From: Bifidobacterium catenulatum DSM 16992 = JCM 1194 = LMG 11043
Lineage (GTDB): Bacteria > Actinomycetota > Actinomycetes > Actinomycetales > Bifidobacteriaceae
Direction of reading: 5' to 3'
Length of the DNA stretch: 64,000 bases
NCBI RefSeq assembly: GCF_001025195.1
Contig: NZ_AP012325.1
Coordinates: forward strand, 1,240,001-1,304,000
The notes under the pieces were generated by a model. The model had not been told where the DNA came from and did no database searches. It worked only from the letters and a program-made list of their open reading frames with translations. Positions 38,201 through 45,962 of the stretch are shown piece by piece. Numbering within the stretch: the stretch's first letter is position 1; each line of letters starts with the position of its first letter. The translations under genes and the position numbers were made by a program.

Positions 38201-38629
38201 GACATTTTCGACTATGTGCCGCCCCAGAAGACCAACCAGATTTTCACCCCGCGCAAAGTCGTGGTGAAGATGATCGACATGCTCGAGCAGGAGAACCCCG
38301 GCTGCTTCGACGATCCGACGCACACGTTCGCCGACCTGTACATGAAATCGGGCATGTATATCACCGAAATAATCAAGCGCCTGTACAACAGCAAGGCAAT
38401 GCGCCGCTACTTCCCGGATGACCATATCCGTCTGGCGCATATCCTCGAACACCAGGTGTATGGCATCGCGCCTACCGAGATTATCTATCAAATCGCGACC
38501 CACTACATCCTCGGATATGACAACGAATTGGGTAAGGGGCTGCACACGCACTTCGCAATGTCTGACTCCGCCCAGCTCGCGAAAGAAGGCAAACTTGCTG
38601 AGTTCGTGGACAAAGCGTTTGAAGAATAG
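35270..38629 (+). CDS. GIY-YIG-like / DEAH helicase / methyltransferase-like restriction protein
   Basis: 1119 residues. Residues about 15-105: a T5orf172/MUG113-type GIY-YIG-like domain (IYAYTTPEIRR ... GWTKIGYTEQDVNVRI, FHTYLRNLG, TEWFEI). Residues about 145-620: a superfamily 2 helicase with a modified Walker A (WNAKPRFGKTLATYDL), LLVIDEAHEGVDTY, LHLSGTPFKAI and TLSVGQLTTGVTVPEW. Residues about 780-900: a long charged coiled coil. Residues about 985-1119: a degenerate methyltransferase-like module with motif X-like NQIFTPRKVVVKMIDM, motif I-like FADLYMKSGMYITEI and VYGIAPTEIIYQIAT. It begins one base inside the previous stop (TGATG). Most likely the nuclease/translocase of the system. Whether the GIY-YIG fold is catalytic is not established. 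Confidence 0.82.
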   Translation: MSVSDITGKVKSTRPALPQIYAYTTPEIRRHDGWTKIGYTEQDVNVRIAQQTHTADVIAKLEWHGNATYEDTGEVFHDTDFHTYLRNLGINDQPGTEWFEINPPNAKDRFHEFRENHGILDGLGASDYELRAEQEAAVSKTLDYFQLHEQGEFLWNAKPRFGKTLATYDLCKLLPTPGKDGKAKRILVVTNRPAIANSWYDDYVKFVGTDSGWRFISSVDALAGKPYCISHDEYLHLASKGKLPNSVEFISLQDLKGSIEFGGHYDKLKYVAEYEYDLLVIDEAHEGVDTYKTDVAFDHIKRRNTLHLSGTPFKAIANDKFPENAIYNWTYADEQQAKRDWNDPELRNPYENLPKLNMFTYQMSDIIENEVAQGMQIDGEQTEYAFDLNEFFETKDGRFVHYDDVKRFLDALTTQKKYPFSTPELRDELRHTFWMLNRVDSARALAKMLRQHEVFKYYEIILAAGDGKIDDDEENEKSFDKVRDAIAKAEKGGENAKTKTITLSVGQLTTGVTVPEWTGVLMLSNMKSPALYGQAAFRAQNPCLFSRNGKYQRKENAYVFDFDPARSLTVFEEYANDLYSGTTCGGGDTDSRKQNVRRLLNFFPVIGEDENGEMVELDAEQVLSIPRKIHSREVVRRGFMCDFLFQNISNIFHAPAEVIETLQQLEPYKAPREDLGVKAGTADELNLGENGEVSIPDEQVIGKSKDLFGDKVYGNINNELNSVIDSLVSEKPENPEEDFLADLQKAVGVSVAEPLVEAAKQNYGSDMKASQQKKVERKIKADVNNRINREYGDYNIEKNRIERDRAQALENAKSQAEEEQINQAHDERIETARLTLIDNLKQSRSEMVQSAGETVVREIETAKKEAQKNSIENGIRDHLRGFSRTIPSFLMAYGDENTTLESFDSIIPDYVFKDVTSITVDQFRLLRDGGDVTDPETGEKEHFDGHLFDSVVFNDSIVEFIHLRSRLADYFDESHKEDIFDYVPPQKTNQIFTPRKVVVKMIDMLEQENPGCFDDPTHTFADLYMKSGMYITEIIKRLYNSKAMRRYFPDDHIRLAHILEHQVYGIAPTEIIYQIATHYILGYDNELGKGLHTHFAMSDSAQLAKEGKLAEFVDKAFEE

Positions 38630-38660
38630 CGAAGCACTTTGAGTCGATGACAAAGCTGAT

Positions 38661-38705
38661 GGGTTGGGTGGCTAACAGACAACTACTCTGCTAGCCACCC
38701 AACCC
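38661..38705. terminator. Terminator of the restriction-like operon
   Basis: Perfect 14-base arms GGGTTGGGTGGCTA and TAGCCACCCAACCC with a 17-base loop, between the convergent restriction-like and EcsC-like genes. Confidence 0.8.
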
Positions 38706-38713
38706 ACCGTTTT

Positions 38714-39580
38714 TCAGTCGTCTATCTCGATCTCATGAATCGTGACTTCCGTGTCAGCATCTGCGGTATTGGCTTTCTTGAATTCCGGTCGAAGTTCCAT
38801 ACCGGTCTCATCGAACTCACCGTTTAGATTGCGTACCAGCACATCGGCCAATCGGCCACCCATGGGTTTGAACGTCGCATAGGTTATCGCCCCGGAAATG
38901 GCGCCGCCGACAACGGGCACAACCTTAGCAACGGCTTTCCCAACCGACTCCTTCACCACCTGTTTGCCGACCAATGCACCGATCTTCTTGAGCAATGGAT
39001 ACCAGGTCGTTTTCGTCAAAGCCTGTTGCGTGATCTTCTTGCCCATGTTCTTGCCGACTTCCCTGGCAAGCTTTCCCACCAACATCGCCGAACCTGACGC
39101 GCCGAGCATCACACCCAAATACGCAAGGACTCGGACTTTGGCACCTTCATTCAGTTCCGACTCGTCGGTGAACAAATCATCCTCACCAAAAAGATAGGCG
39201 ATTTTCTGCGCCAGATTGATCGCGAAACCAAAGTATTGGGCCACATCGGCACTTCCAGCGGCAACGGCGGCAGGTCCGCCGGGAATTCCTGCCACAAAGG
39301 CGGCAAGAGTGGTCTGATTCGTTGATTTCTTGATCACCCCATCCGCCTTTTTCCGCAACGACTCCACCGTATATACATGTTGCGGGCCATGCTGCAGAAT
39401 TTCATCGAGATATTCCGAATCGGCGAATTGCTGCCGCAGAAACGCTTCCCTATCAACCCTGATAACCGGAAGCTTCGCAACGCTTCCGATCATATTTATC
39501 GCCACATCGTAAAGCTCTTCGTCGGTTTTCTTAGCCATGTTCTCTCCACTCTGATAAGACGCATTGTGCTTAATGCCCAT
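38714..39580 (-). CDS. EcsC-family protein
   Basis: 288 residues. The glycine/alanine-rich hydrophobic segment AAFVAGIPGGPAAVAAGSAD followed by VAQYFGFAINLAQKIAYLFG is the usual EcsC signature. Further amphipathic helices (VLAYLGVMLGASGSAMLVGK, VVPVVGGAISGAITYATF) suggest peripheral membrane contact. The ATG at 39578-39580 is preceded by AAAGGAGCGAATACC, the best ribosome binding site nearby; a second ATG at 39538 also has GGAGAG and would remove 14 residues. Function of EcsC proteins is largely unknown. Divergent from two unknown genes (40049, 40598) with which it might form a cassette. Confidence 0.8.
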   Translation of the reverse strand: MGIKHNASYQSGENMAKKTDEELYDVAINMIGSVAKLPVIRVDREAFLRQQFADSEYLDEILQHGPQHVYTVESLRKKADGVIKKSTNQTTLAAFVAGIPGGPAAVAAGSADVAQYFGFAINLAQKIAYLFGEDDLFTDESELNEGAKVRVLAYLGVMLGASGSAMLVGKLAREVGKNMGKKITQQALTKTTWYPLLKKIGALVGKQVVKESVGKAVAKVVPVVGGAISGAITYATFKPMGGRLADVLVRNLNGEFDETGMELRPEFKKANTADADTEVTIHEIEIDD

Positions 39581-40048
39581 GGTATTCGCTCCTTTGTTTG
39601 CTCGATGGATAACATGCGGACGATCCGCATTCACCATGAGCCATGTTTTCTTCGCGAGCGCGACGGGCTTTCAACAGATAGGATCTGCTTCCAAGTCAGC
39701 AATTCGTCAGAATGCGTCCGCGCGCTTTTACGCACTCTCAGCACTCTCATGCATCTACATCTCAATTACATACTTTGTCGCTCATGCGGCATGTTCAATC
39801 ACCAAAGAATGTACAGCCTTTTATATCAGCGCCCATCCAAGGCTACGTTACGTCCTGAAATACGGTGGGCCTCCTTTTCTATCTCATTGCTGCTACGAGT
39901 AGCAGCAACAGCTTCCAAGCCTCTTAGCAATGCTCAAATCCAGGGTCTCTTCCTTCTACCAAGCCACATAGGCATGTATAAATCAACATTCCGCCTTCTC
40001 TGAACTACACTGTTCCTAGAAAAGTTTCAGCATTGAAAGGGGTAACCA
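39581..40048. other. Intergenic region between divergent unknown genes
   Basis: About 470 bases without a convincing gene. Plus-strand frames crossing it have composition and amino-acid content unlike coding sequence. It presumably holds two divergent promoters; I cannot place them with confidence. Confidence 0.5.
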
Positions 40049-40495
40049 ATGGCGCGCAAAGGTGGATTTCTGAAGGGGATCGTCACATCGGCGGCGACCT
40101 ATGCCGTCAAAACGGCGGTCGATATCGCGGTCAACCCGGAGAACATGCAGAAGGTGGCGCAGCTTGTCAGCGAACAACAGGTAGGCAGCAAACTCAAGCA
40201 GGCCGCCGCGAGCATGCATCTGCCGGCCGCGCTTAGCCCATCCGCAAGAGTCACCAAGCAACTTGACACCATCGAGGAGACACTGGAGCAATACGCCGAC
40301 CAATTTCCCGTAAACGCACCAGTCGAACGATGGAAAAGCACCCTGCAAAGCCTTCGTCTTATGGACACCATGAACAGATCCACAAGCGGCAGCGAGCATA
40401 AGATCCGCTTGGAAAAGCTCCAGGCACAAACCGAGGCCCTGTTCAACGAGATTTTCCAGTCCCTTGACTCGGGCGATGCCCAGATCGAAGACTGA
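40049..40495 (+). CDS. Unknown helical protein (148 residues)
   Basis: Starts MARKGGFLKGIVTSAATYAV and is almost entirely helical, with heptad-like LDTIEETLEQYADQF and IRLEKLQAQTEALFNEIFQ near the C-terminus. No signal peptide. GAAAGGGG precedes the ATG; the sequence around the start (GAAAGGGGTAACCAATG) closely resembles that of the next gene (GAAGGGAATAACCATG). I do not recognise a family. Probably works with the gene that follows 100 bases on. Confidence 0.6.
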   Translation: MARKGGFLKGIVTSAATYAVKTAVDIAVNPENMQKVAQLVSEQQVGSKLKQAAASMHLPAALSPSARVTKQLDTIEETLEQYADQFPVNAPVERWKSTLQSLRLMDTMNRSTSGSEHKIRLEKLQAQTEALFNEIFQSLDSGDAQIED

Positions 40496-40597
40496 CCACT
40501 TCCCCACCGCTTTCATACCTGCTCCCCGCCACTCCCAAGCGCACCGACACGTCTGCCGGTCGTATACTGCTACCAAGTGGATTTGAAGGGAATAACC

Positions 40598-42064
40598 ATG
40601 ATCGACGACGATTCCAACGAACTCATCCCATTCGAAGGCGGAGACGGTGATGCCGATGCCAGCACCGGGAACAACAATCCAGACGACGCGCAAAGCGTCA
40701 CCATCATCCAAGACGAACAAGGCATCGTCTTCCTCGGCGACGCCGGTACCATAGATCTCTGGCTCAAGGATGAAGGCTTCGATTCCAAAGCATTCAAAGC
40801 CAAAGCCATACAGACCGTCTCCTCGGCCAGCAAAGGCGCACAAACAGTCGGCAACGCCATGGCCGAAAGCGGGCGATGGGTAAAACTCACCAAGGAATCA
40901 GCTGAGCTGGTCGCCAAATACGGCAAGAACTGCAAGAAAGGACCGTTCCAAGCCGGTGTTGTACGGCAACCGAACGGGCGCATCATCAAACATTTGAAAT
41001 TCACCCAGCCAGGGCAGCTCAGCCCCGCTCTACTCACCGGTGTCAGCGGCGTCATGGCACAGATGGCACTGGAACAGGCCGTCTCCGAAATCACCGACTA
41101 CCTGAAGGAAATCGATGCGAAGCTCGACGACCTGCTGCGCGATCAGAAAGACCAGACCGTCAGCAAGCTCGCCGGAATCTCCCACATGATTGACGAAACC
41201 ATGCTCATCTACCAGCAAGTCGGTTCAATCAGCGAGACCACATGGTCCAAGATGTCAGGCTGCCCACAAGACATCGCCACCCTCCAAGCGTATGCAATCG
41301 CCAAAATCAAGGGCCTCACCGAGAAGGTGGAACGCGAGCAGGATCCCAAGCAGGTTCGTCCGCTGACCCAGCAGATTCGACAGGAGATCCACCAGTGGTT
41401 GGGCATGCTCGCATCCGCAGTCAGGATGCAGGATCAAGTCTCCTGCATCGAGCTCGCACGCGTATGCCAGGAGGAGCCGGAACAGCTCGAAGCACACAAG
41501 AAGGGCATCGTACTTGCCAGGAACAAGCGTCTTGCGGAAATCGAGCAGTCACTCAACGCATTGGGCAGGCAACTGGAAACGAAGGCTGGAATCGTAGGTG
41601 GGAAGGTGCTGCTGAACCCATACAGTTCACCTCATGCCATTGCCAACATCGAAAGCATCACCAGCGATCTCAATGCATTCGCCAGCACATTGCAACTTGA
41701 GCACATTCATCTGCACGTCGAAGACGGGCCTACTTGGATCGAGGCCGCAGGCAAAGCCGTAGATGATACCGGCAAGGTGCTGCAGAATGCCGGGCAGAAG
41801 ACCGCACACGCCGTCCAAGATGCCGGCAATGCGATAGCGAAGGGCGCTCAAGGCACCGGTGCCGCCGTTGCCAAGGGAATGCAGGACGCCGGAAACCAGG
41901 CCGCGCACATCGCGCAGGATGCGGGCGACGCCATCGCGAAAGGCGCTCAGGACGCAGGCGCCGGAATCGCCGACGGAGTGCAGCAGTTTGGCAAAGGAAT
42001 AGCAGACGGATTGAAACAGCTCCCGGAGATCAAACTGCCCAAGTTCGGGTGGGGCAAGAAATAA
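40598..42064 (+). CDS. Unknown protein with C-terminal 11-residue amphipathic repeats
   Basis: 488 residues. N-terminal acidic tail (LIPFEGGDGDADASTG), a middle helical region containing LTGVSGVMAQMALEQAVSEI and EIDAKLDDLLRDQKDQ, then from about residue 385 a run of Ala/Gly-rich 11-mers such as AIAKGAQGTGAAV, AVAKGMQDAGNQA, AIAKGAQDAGAGI. This pattern resembles apolipoprotein or LEA-type amphipathic helices that lie on membranes or pack into bundles. No signal peptide. Start ATG 40598 with GAAGGG upstream; the frame is open to 40577. Function unknown. Its neighbours (148-residue protein, EcsC-like protein) also look membrane-associated or helical. Confidence 0.65.
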   Translation: MIDDDSNELIPFEGGDGDADASTGNNNPDDAQSVTIIQDEQGIVFLGDAGTIDLWLKDEGFDSKAFKAKAIQTVSSASKGAQTVGNAMAESGRWVKLTKESAELVAKYGKNCKKGPFQAGVVRQPNGRIIKHLKFTQPGQLSPALLTGVSGVMAQMALEQAVSEITDYLKEIDAKLDDLLRDQKDQTVSKLAGISHMIDETMLIYQQVGSISETTWSKMSGCPQDIATLQAYAIAKIKGLTEKVEREQDPKQVRPLTQQIRQEIHQWLGMLASAVRMQDQVSCIELARVCQEEPEQLEAHKKGIVLARNKRLAEIEQSLNALGRQLETKAGIVGGKVLLNPYSSPHAIANIESITSDLNAFASTLQLEHIHLHVEDGPTWIEAAGKAVDDTGKVLQNAGQKTAHAVQDAGNAIAKGAQGTGAAVAKGMQDAGNQAAHIAQDAGDAIAKGAQDAGAGIADGVQQFGKGIADGLKQLPEIKLPKFGWGKK

Positions 42065-42244
42065 GCCGGAGAGTCACGCCGTAAGCACCGAGCTTCTTTT
42101 GTCGTTTCGCGGGACTCTTCCATCTGATCATCATCAACACGTGCCACAAACAAGCCAACAAGCATTTTGGGGAGGGCTATTCGTGCGATGTTGCGCTCTA
42201 TCATTGATAAAAGCATCCAGCAACCGCATATCGTAAGGAATCAT

Positions 42245-43000
42245 ATGCGCTATTTCACTTCGGACACGCATTTCGGCCATCCACTGGTCACCGCGCTGCG
42301 CGGGTTCCTGAACAATGGCAGGCTACGTGCTGAGTACCTCGACATCTGGCAGACGCAGACCCGCGCCGCCGCACACGCGTGGATCAAACAATATGTGCAC
42401 GACAATCAGACATCGTTCAAAGCGATCTGCGACATCGCACGTCATGAGAACACCATCATCGACAATATCAACGAGATCGTCGGGCACGACGACGAACTGT
42501 GGATTCTCGGCGACCTCTCCTACCGTTGCACCGTCGAGCACACGCTTGAATGTCTGCGCCGAATCAACTGCCAACATCTGCATCTGATCATCGGCAACCA
42601 CGACCGCAACTTCCGTCTCCGATTCAATGACATGCTATACGAAGACGTGTTCGAGACCATCGATGACTACTGCGAAATCGACATGGAACTTCCCGTTCTC
42701 GATGAATCCGGCAAAATAACGGTGGCGACCACGCAGCAAAGCATCGCCATGAGCCACTTCCCCAGACTCTCGACATTGGCCGAAGAACACGGCGATTGGC
42801 CGAGCAACTGGAACGAGTTCGCCGATATGGCGCCTACCACCGAAGGCTGGCTGCTCTACGGCCATACGCATCAGGACGTTCCCGACGGCACCGATCCGCG
42901 AAGTGTGAACGTGGGACTCGACGCATGGGATTTCAAGCCCGTCAGCGAACAGCAGATCCTCGCCTGGCTTGTATCCCGGTGTGCCGACCAATCAAAGTGA
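42245..43000 (+). CDS. Metallophosphoesterase family protein
   Basis: 251 residues of the calcineurin-like phosphoesterase fold. Metal ligands are easy to see: RYFTSDTHFGH, LWILGDLSYR, LIIGNHDRNFR, AMSHFPRL and LLYGHTHQDVPDG. The family hydrolyses phosphomonoesters or phosphodiesters; the substrate cannot be named. ATG at 42245 has AAGGA six bases upstream. The gene ends ten bases before the edge of the truncated dehydrogenase copy. Confidence 0.88.
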   Translation: MRYFTSDTHFGHPLVTALRGFLNNGRLRAEYLDIWQTQTRAAAHAWIKQYVHDNQTSFKAICDIARHENTIIDNINEIVGHDDELWILGDLSYRCTVEHTLECLRRINCQHLHLIIGNHDRNFRLRFNDMLYEDVFETIDDYCEIDMELPVLDESGKITVATTQQSIAMSHFPRLSTLAEEHGDWPSNWNEFADMAPTTEGWLLYGHTHQDVPDGTDPRSVNVGLDAWDFKPVSEQQILAWLVSRCADQSK

Positions 43001-43009
43001 ATTCCACCC

Positions 43010-43316
43010 TGAGCATGGATCCGGGCTGTAGGATGCCGGGTCGCTGGTATTTGTCGACGCCGGCGCTCCAGGTTTGCAACCATTCGAGTTTGGGACACTG
43101 TCGGCATGTTCCCGGATCAACATTGCCGATGATGGCGGTGACTTGAGCTTTGAGTTCTTCGGGGATGATGGCCATCCATGCCATGTTGCCACGCTGCGCC
43201 GGATCGCCTACGAATTCTTGCGGCACACCTTTGGCTACACGCATAAACTGCGCTTGTTCGGATGGCGTCAACGGCAGGCAATTGACGATAAGTTTGCGAT
43301 TATTCTCGATTCCCGC
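43010..43316 (-). pseudogene. Truncated copy of the 2-hydroxyacid dehydrogenase gene
   Basis: Matches the first 102 or so codons of the gene at 28419-29411 (e.g. NRKLIVNCLPLTPSEQAQF against DRKLIVNCLPLTESERAQF, and WLQTWSAGVDKYQRPGILQP unchanged). The equivalent of the start codon is GCG instead of ATG, and homology ends abruptly after PGSML, at 43010. The NAD-binding and catalytic parts are missing, so no enzyme can be made. The stretch 43010-43064 matches 29105-29159 at 54 of 55 positions while the remainder is more diverged, which suggests local recombination or conversion. Confidence 0.85.
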
Positions 43317-43425
43317 CTATCCCACCTTAGGACAGATATGAGATAAGCCTTTCACATGTGAGGGGCGAATAGATTCAGCCGGGTCTGACTTGACCCGGCT
43401 GAATCACATGTATGCGCCCGTCTGT

Positions 43426-43833
43426 TCAGGCAAGGGACTCGTACGCTTGCGCATCGACCGGTTCAAGCCATTCGTTGCTCATCGCGCCAAGGTCTCCTGC
43501 CGGAACCATGAACGCCAGGTGGGAGAAGGATTCGCCAGGAGCCGCACCATGCCAGTGCTTGGTGTCTGCAGGAATGCACACGGCTTCGCCAGCTTTGAGT
43601 TCCTTGGGTTCCTGGCCTTCGATCTGGTAGTAGCCTCGACCACCCACTGCGATGAGCACCTGGGCTCCGCCGTGATGTATATGCCAGTTGTTGCGGCATC
43701 CCGGCTCGAAGGTGACGTTGTGGATGGAAAATTCAGGAGTGTCGAGCACCGACGCGAGATAGCTTTGACCTACGAAATACTGGGCAAAGCCGTCGTTCGG
43801 CTCTCCCATGGGAAATGCGCTTGGATTTTCCAT
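43426..43833 (-). CDS. Cupin-domain protein
   Basis: 135 residues forming one small beta-barrel. The metal-binding cupin motifs are FEPGCRNNWHIHHGGAQVLI and AGEAVCIPADTKHWHGAAPG. Members bind a divalent metal and act as isomerases, dioxygenases or sensors; role here unknown. ATG at 43831-43833 has AAAGGA six bases upstream. The frame is open to 43884. A remnant of an aldo/keto reductase gene lies upstream on the other strand. Confidence 0.87.
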   Translation of the reverse strand: MENPSAFPMGEPNDGFAQYFVGQSYLASVLDTPEFSIHNVTFEPGCRNNWHIHHGGAQVLIAVGGRGYYQIEGQEPKELKAGEAVCIPADTKHWHGAAPGESFSHLAFMVPAGDLGAMSNEWLEPVDAQAYESLA

Positions 43834-44014
43834 AATGGTCCTTTCGTTGTAATACGCGTTCATTGAACCTCGCCGAAAATGCAATGTCTAATGAGCATCG
43901 AACATGCTTCTTCATACAACAGACACATATTATCATTAGGTTCATTCACAACCAAGCGGTACTGCGGAAAGCAACATTTCATACATGCAACGGGCAAAGG
44001 AGCTCCATTCAATC

Positions 44015-44125
44015 ATGACAGACATGAAGTACGTGTCACCAGGCTGGTCTGGCATCGAAGTGTCCAAAGTATGCCTTGGCGGCATGAACTTCGGCAAAGC
44101 CTCACCAGACTTCCATATCGGATAG
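44015..44125 (+). pseudogene. 5' fragment of an aldo/keto reductase gene
   Basis: 36 codons beginning MTDMKYVSPGWSGIEVSKVC and continuing LGGMNFGKAS, the standard N-terminus of aldo/keto reductases (Y..LG.SG..VS...LG.M.FG). A stop (TAG) follows soon and the rest of the barrel is missing. GGAGCTCC precedes the ATG. Read as a truncated gene. Confidence 0.7.
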
Positions 44126-44179
44126 CCAATGAACTCAGTGATTCGATCACTCACCTTTCACAGTGATGGGCAGAAACGT

Positions 44180-44893
44180 TCAGCAGCGCCCCTCGTACAG
44201 GAAGAAGGAAAGCGAACCGTCTTCCAAACCACCTTGAGTAAAGGAATCCCTGCGTATGGTACGTTCCGCTTTACGCGTCAAACCACGGTAATCATAAAAA
44301 CCGTAATCGCAGGTAGTGTCAGTGAAGAGGAAATACTCGTTCATTCCAGCATCACGAAACACGTCAAGCATGTGATTGAACAGCTTACGGCCAACACCCA
44401 TGCCCCGCGCTTCCGGAGAAACCACGAACAGCGTTACCTCAGCCTGATAGCTTTTGCCAGTATCTCGCTTCAACACTTCATCGGCCTGCAAAATCGCAAT
44501 CTGATCGGCAAGTCCTCGACGACCATCCTTGCTTGCCAACAAGGGCAACGCCAAGCAATTTCGCGTAATAGCATGACGTATCCTCTGCGCTGTGGTAACA
44601 CGGGACCTCAACGATCCCAATACCACGCCAAGCACCCGACCATCACGTTCAGCGACCGTAGCCTCGGTGGTGCGAGAAAGAAAATCATGCATGTCGATTG
44701 CCGCAAGTCGGTGCATATTGCGCAGACGAATCGCCTTGCGCAGCTTGTACTCACGCAACTCGCGCTCATCGTTCGGAACATTCCCGTTATTATCCGACTC
44801 ATCATCCGCATACCAAGCCTGTCGAACAAGCTCTTCAAGCGCAGGAAAATCCGTGCGACGCATCGTCCGAAGCATAATCGTTTCTGAAGTCAT
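44180..44893 (-). CDS. GNAT-family acetyltransferase
   Basis: 237 residues. The acetyl-CoA-binding motif A is TLFVVSPEARGMGVGRKLFN, preceded by the strand AEVTLFVV and followed by MNEYFLFTDTTCDYGFYDYRG. The start (MLRTMRRTDFPALEELVRQA) is the usual GNAT beginning. Substrate unknown. ATG at 44891-44893 has GGGGGAG directly upstream; the longer frame to 44992 is rejected. Confidence 0.87.
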   Translation of the reverse strand: MTSETIMLRTMRRTDFPALEELVRQAWYADDESDNNGNVPNDERELREYKLRKAIRLRNMHRLAAIDMHDFLSRTTEATVAERDGRVLGVVLGSLRSRVTTAQRIRHAITRNCLALPLLASKDGRRGLADQIAILQADEVLKRDTGKSYQAEVTLFVVSPEARGMGVGRKLFNHMLDVFRDAGMNEYFLFTDTTCDYGFYDYRGLTRKAERTIRRDSFTQGGLEDGSLSFFLYEGRC

Positions 44894-45078
44894 GCTCCCC
44901 CATCCTAGCCGCAGCCATGCCAAAGCTCCGTTCATGGATGGCATAATGCACATAGTATTGCAATAGCAAGAATGCGCAGGATTTGTTGGCATTGGCGTGC
45001 GACGCTTGGGAGTCTAGGGGCCACGCGCTTAGGATGAGACAGGATTGCGTGCGACACGCAATGAATGAGAGGTTCATC

Positions 45079-45828
45079 ATGGCAACGTTGATTAGACGAA
45101 TCACAGGCACTCTATGCTTAGTACTTGCCGTGGCATGCGCATGTTACGCTTTCGCCGTGCGCAATACGCATTCCGGCACGAGTTTCTGGATTGTTTGGCT
45201 AGCGTTCGCAGCTTTGTTCGCGATACTCGGATTCGGTCTGCTCTTCCGGTGGTGGACGATATTGCCAAGACTGGTCAGAGGCATATTGATTGCGGTCGCG
45301 TGCATTGGTCTGGTCGCGTTCGGCACAGTGGAAAGTTGCATCGTCAGTAAGATGCATGCGCAAGGCAAACCGGATCTTGATTATGTGGTGGTGCTCGGCG
45401 CCCAGGTGCGTAAGTCCGGCCCAAGCCTTGTACTTCGCTACCGTCTCGACAAGGCCATCGAATATTTAGATGAGAATCCGAATACCATCTGCATCGTTTC
45501 CGGCGGAAAAGGACCGAATGAACCGTTCCCCGAAGCCCAAGGCATGGCTGACTATCTTAAGGAACATGGTATTGCCGAACAACGCATTCTTGAAGAGTCG
45601 GATTCAAAAACCACTGAGGAAAACATCGTCAACAGCAAGAAGATGATCAACGACGATAATGCTTCCATAGGCGTGATCACCAATAATTTCCACATGTTTC
45701 GCGCGTTGCAGATTGCCGACAAATATGGCTTAGACAACGCCCAAGGCATTGCGGCTGGCTCTCCCCCGGATATGCTCGTCAACAATATGGTTCGTGAGTT
45801 TTTCGCCGAAATCAAATTCCTGCTGTAA
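45079..45828 (+). CDS. YdcF/SanA-like DUF218 membrane protein
   Basis: 249 residues. Three N-terminal hydrophobic helices are followed by a DUF218 domain: DYVVVLGAQVRKSGPSLVLR, RLDKAIEYL, IVSGGKGPNEPFPEAQGMADY, EESDSKTTEENIVNSK and ITNNFHMFRALQIA. DUF218 proteins are linked to cell-envelope functions such as vancomycin resistance at high temperature (SanA) or polysaccharide formation; exact activity unknown. The start at 45079 has GAGAGG upstream; other in-frame starts go back to 44983. Confidence 0.88.
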   Translation: MATLIRRITGTLCLVLAVACACYAFAVRNTHSGTSFWIVWLAFAALFAILGFGLLFRWWTILPRLVRGILIAVACIGLVAFGTVESCIVSKMHAQGKPDLDYVVVLGAQVRKSGPSLVLRYRLDKAIEYLDENPNTICIVSGGKGPNEPFPEAQGMADYLKEHGIAEQRILEESDSKTTEENIVNSKKMINDDNASIGVITNNFHMFRALQIADKYGLDNAQGIAAGSPPDMLVNNMVREFFAEIKFLL

Positions 45829-45882
45829 CTCACGTTTCGGCAATCTCTTTGCTCTGGTTAAGGATCCGAATACGGAATAAAT

Positions 45883-45917
45883 TGAGGGGTGGAGTCCATA
45901 CTGGATTCCACCCCTCA
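45883..45917. terminator. Terminator between the ydcF-like gene and tig
   Basis: Eleven-base arms TGAGGGGTGGA and TCCACCCCTCA, extendable by several bases, with a short loop, between convergent genes. Confidence 0.75.
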
Positions 45918-45962
45918 GCGCCCTAGAAAGATGACTCTAACGAGTCAGGCATTAAGAGAAGC

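Noticed and set aside
39377-40003. 208-codon plus-strand frame overlapping the EcsC gene start and the following gap
   Set aside because: Overlaps a well-supported gene, no ribosome binding site, and an amino-acid composition rich in Cys/His/Ser without domain resemblance.
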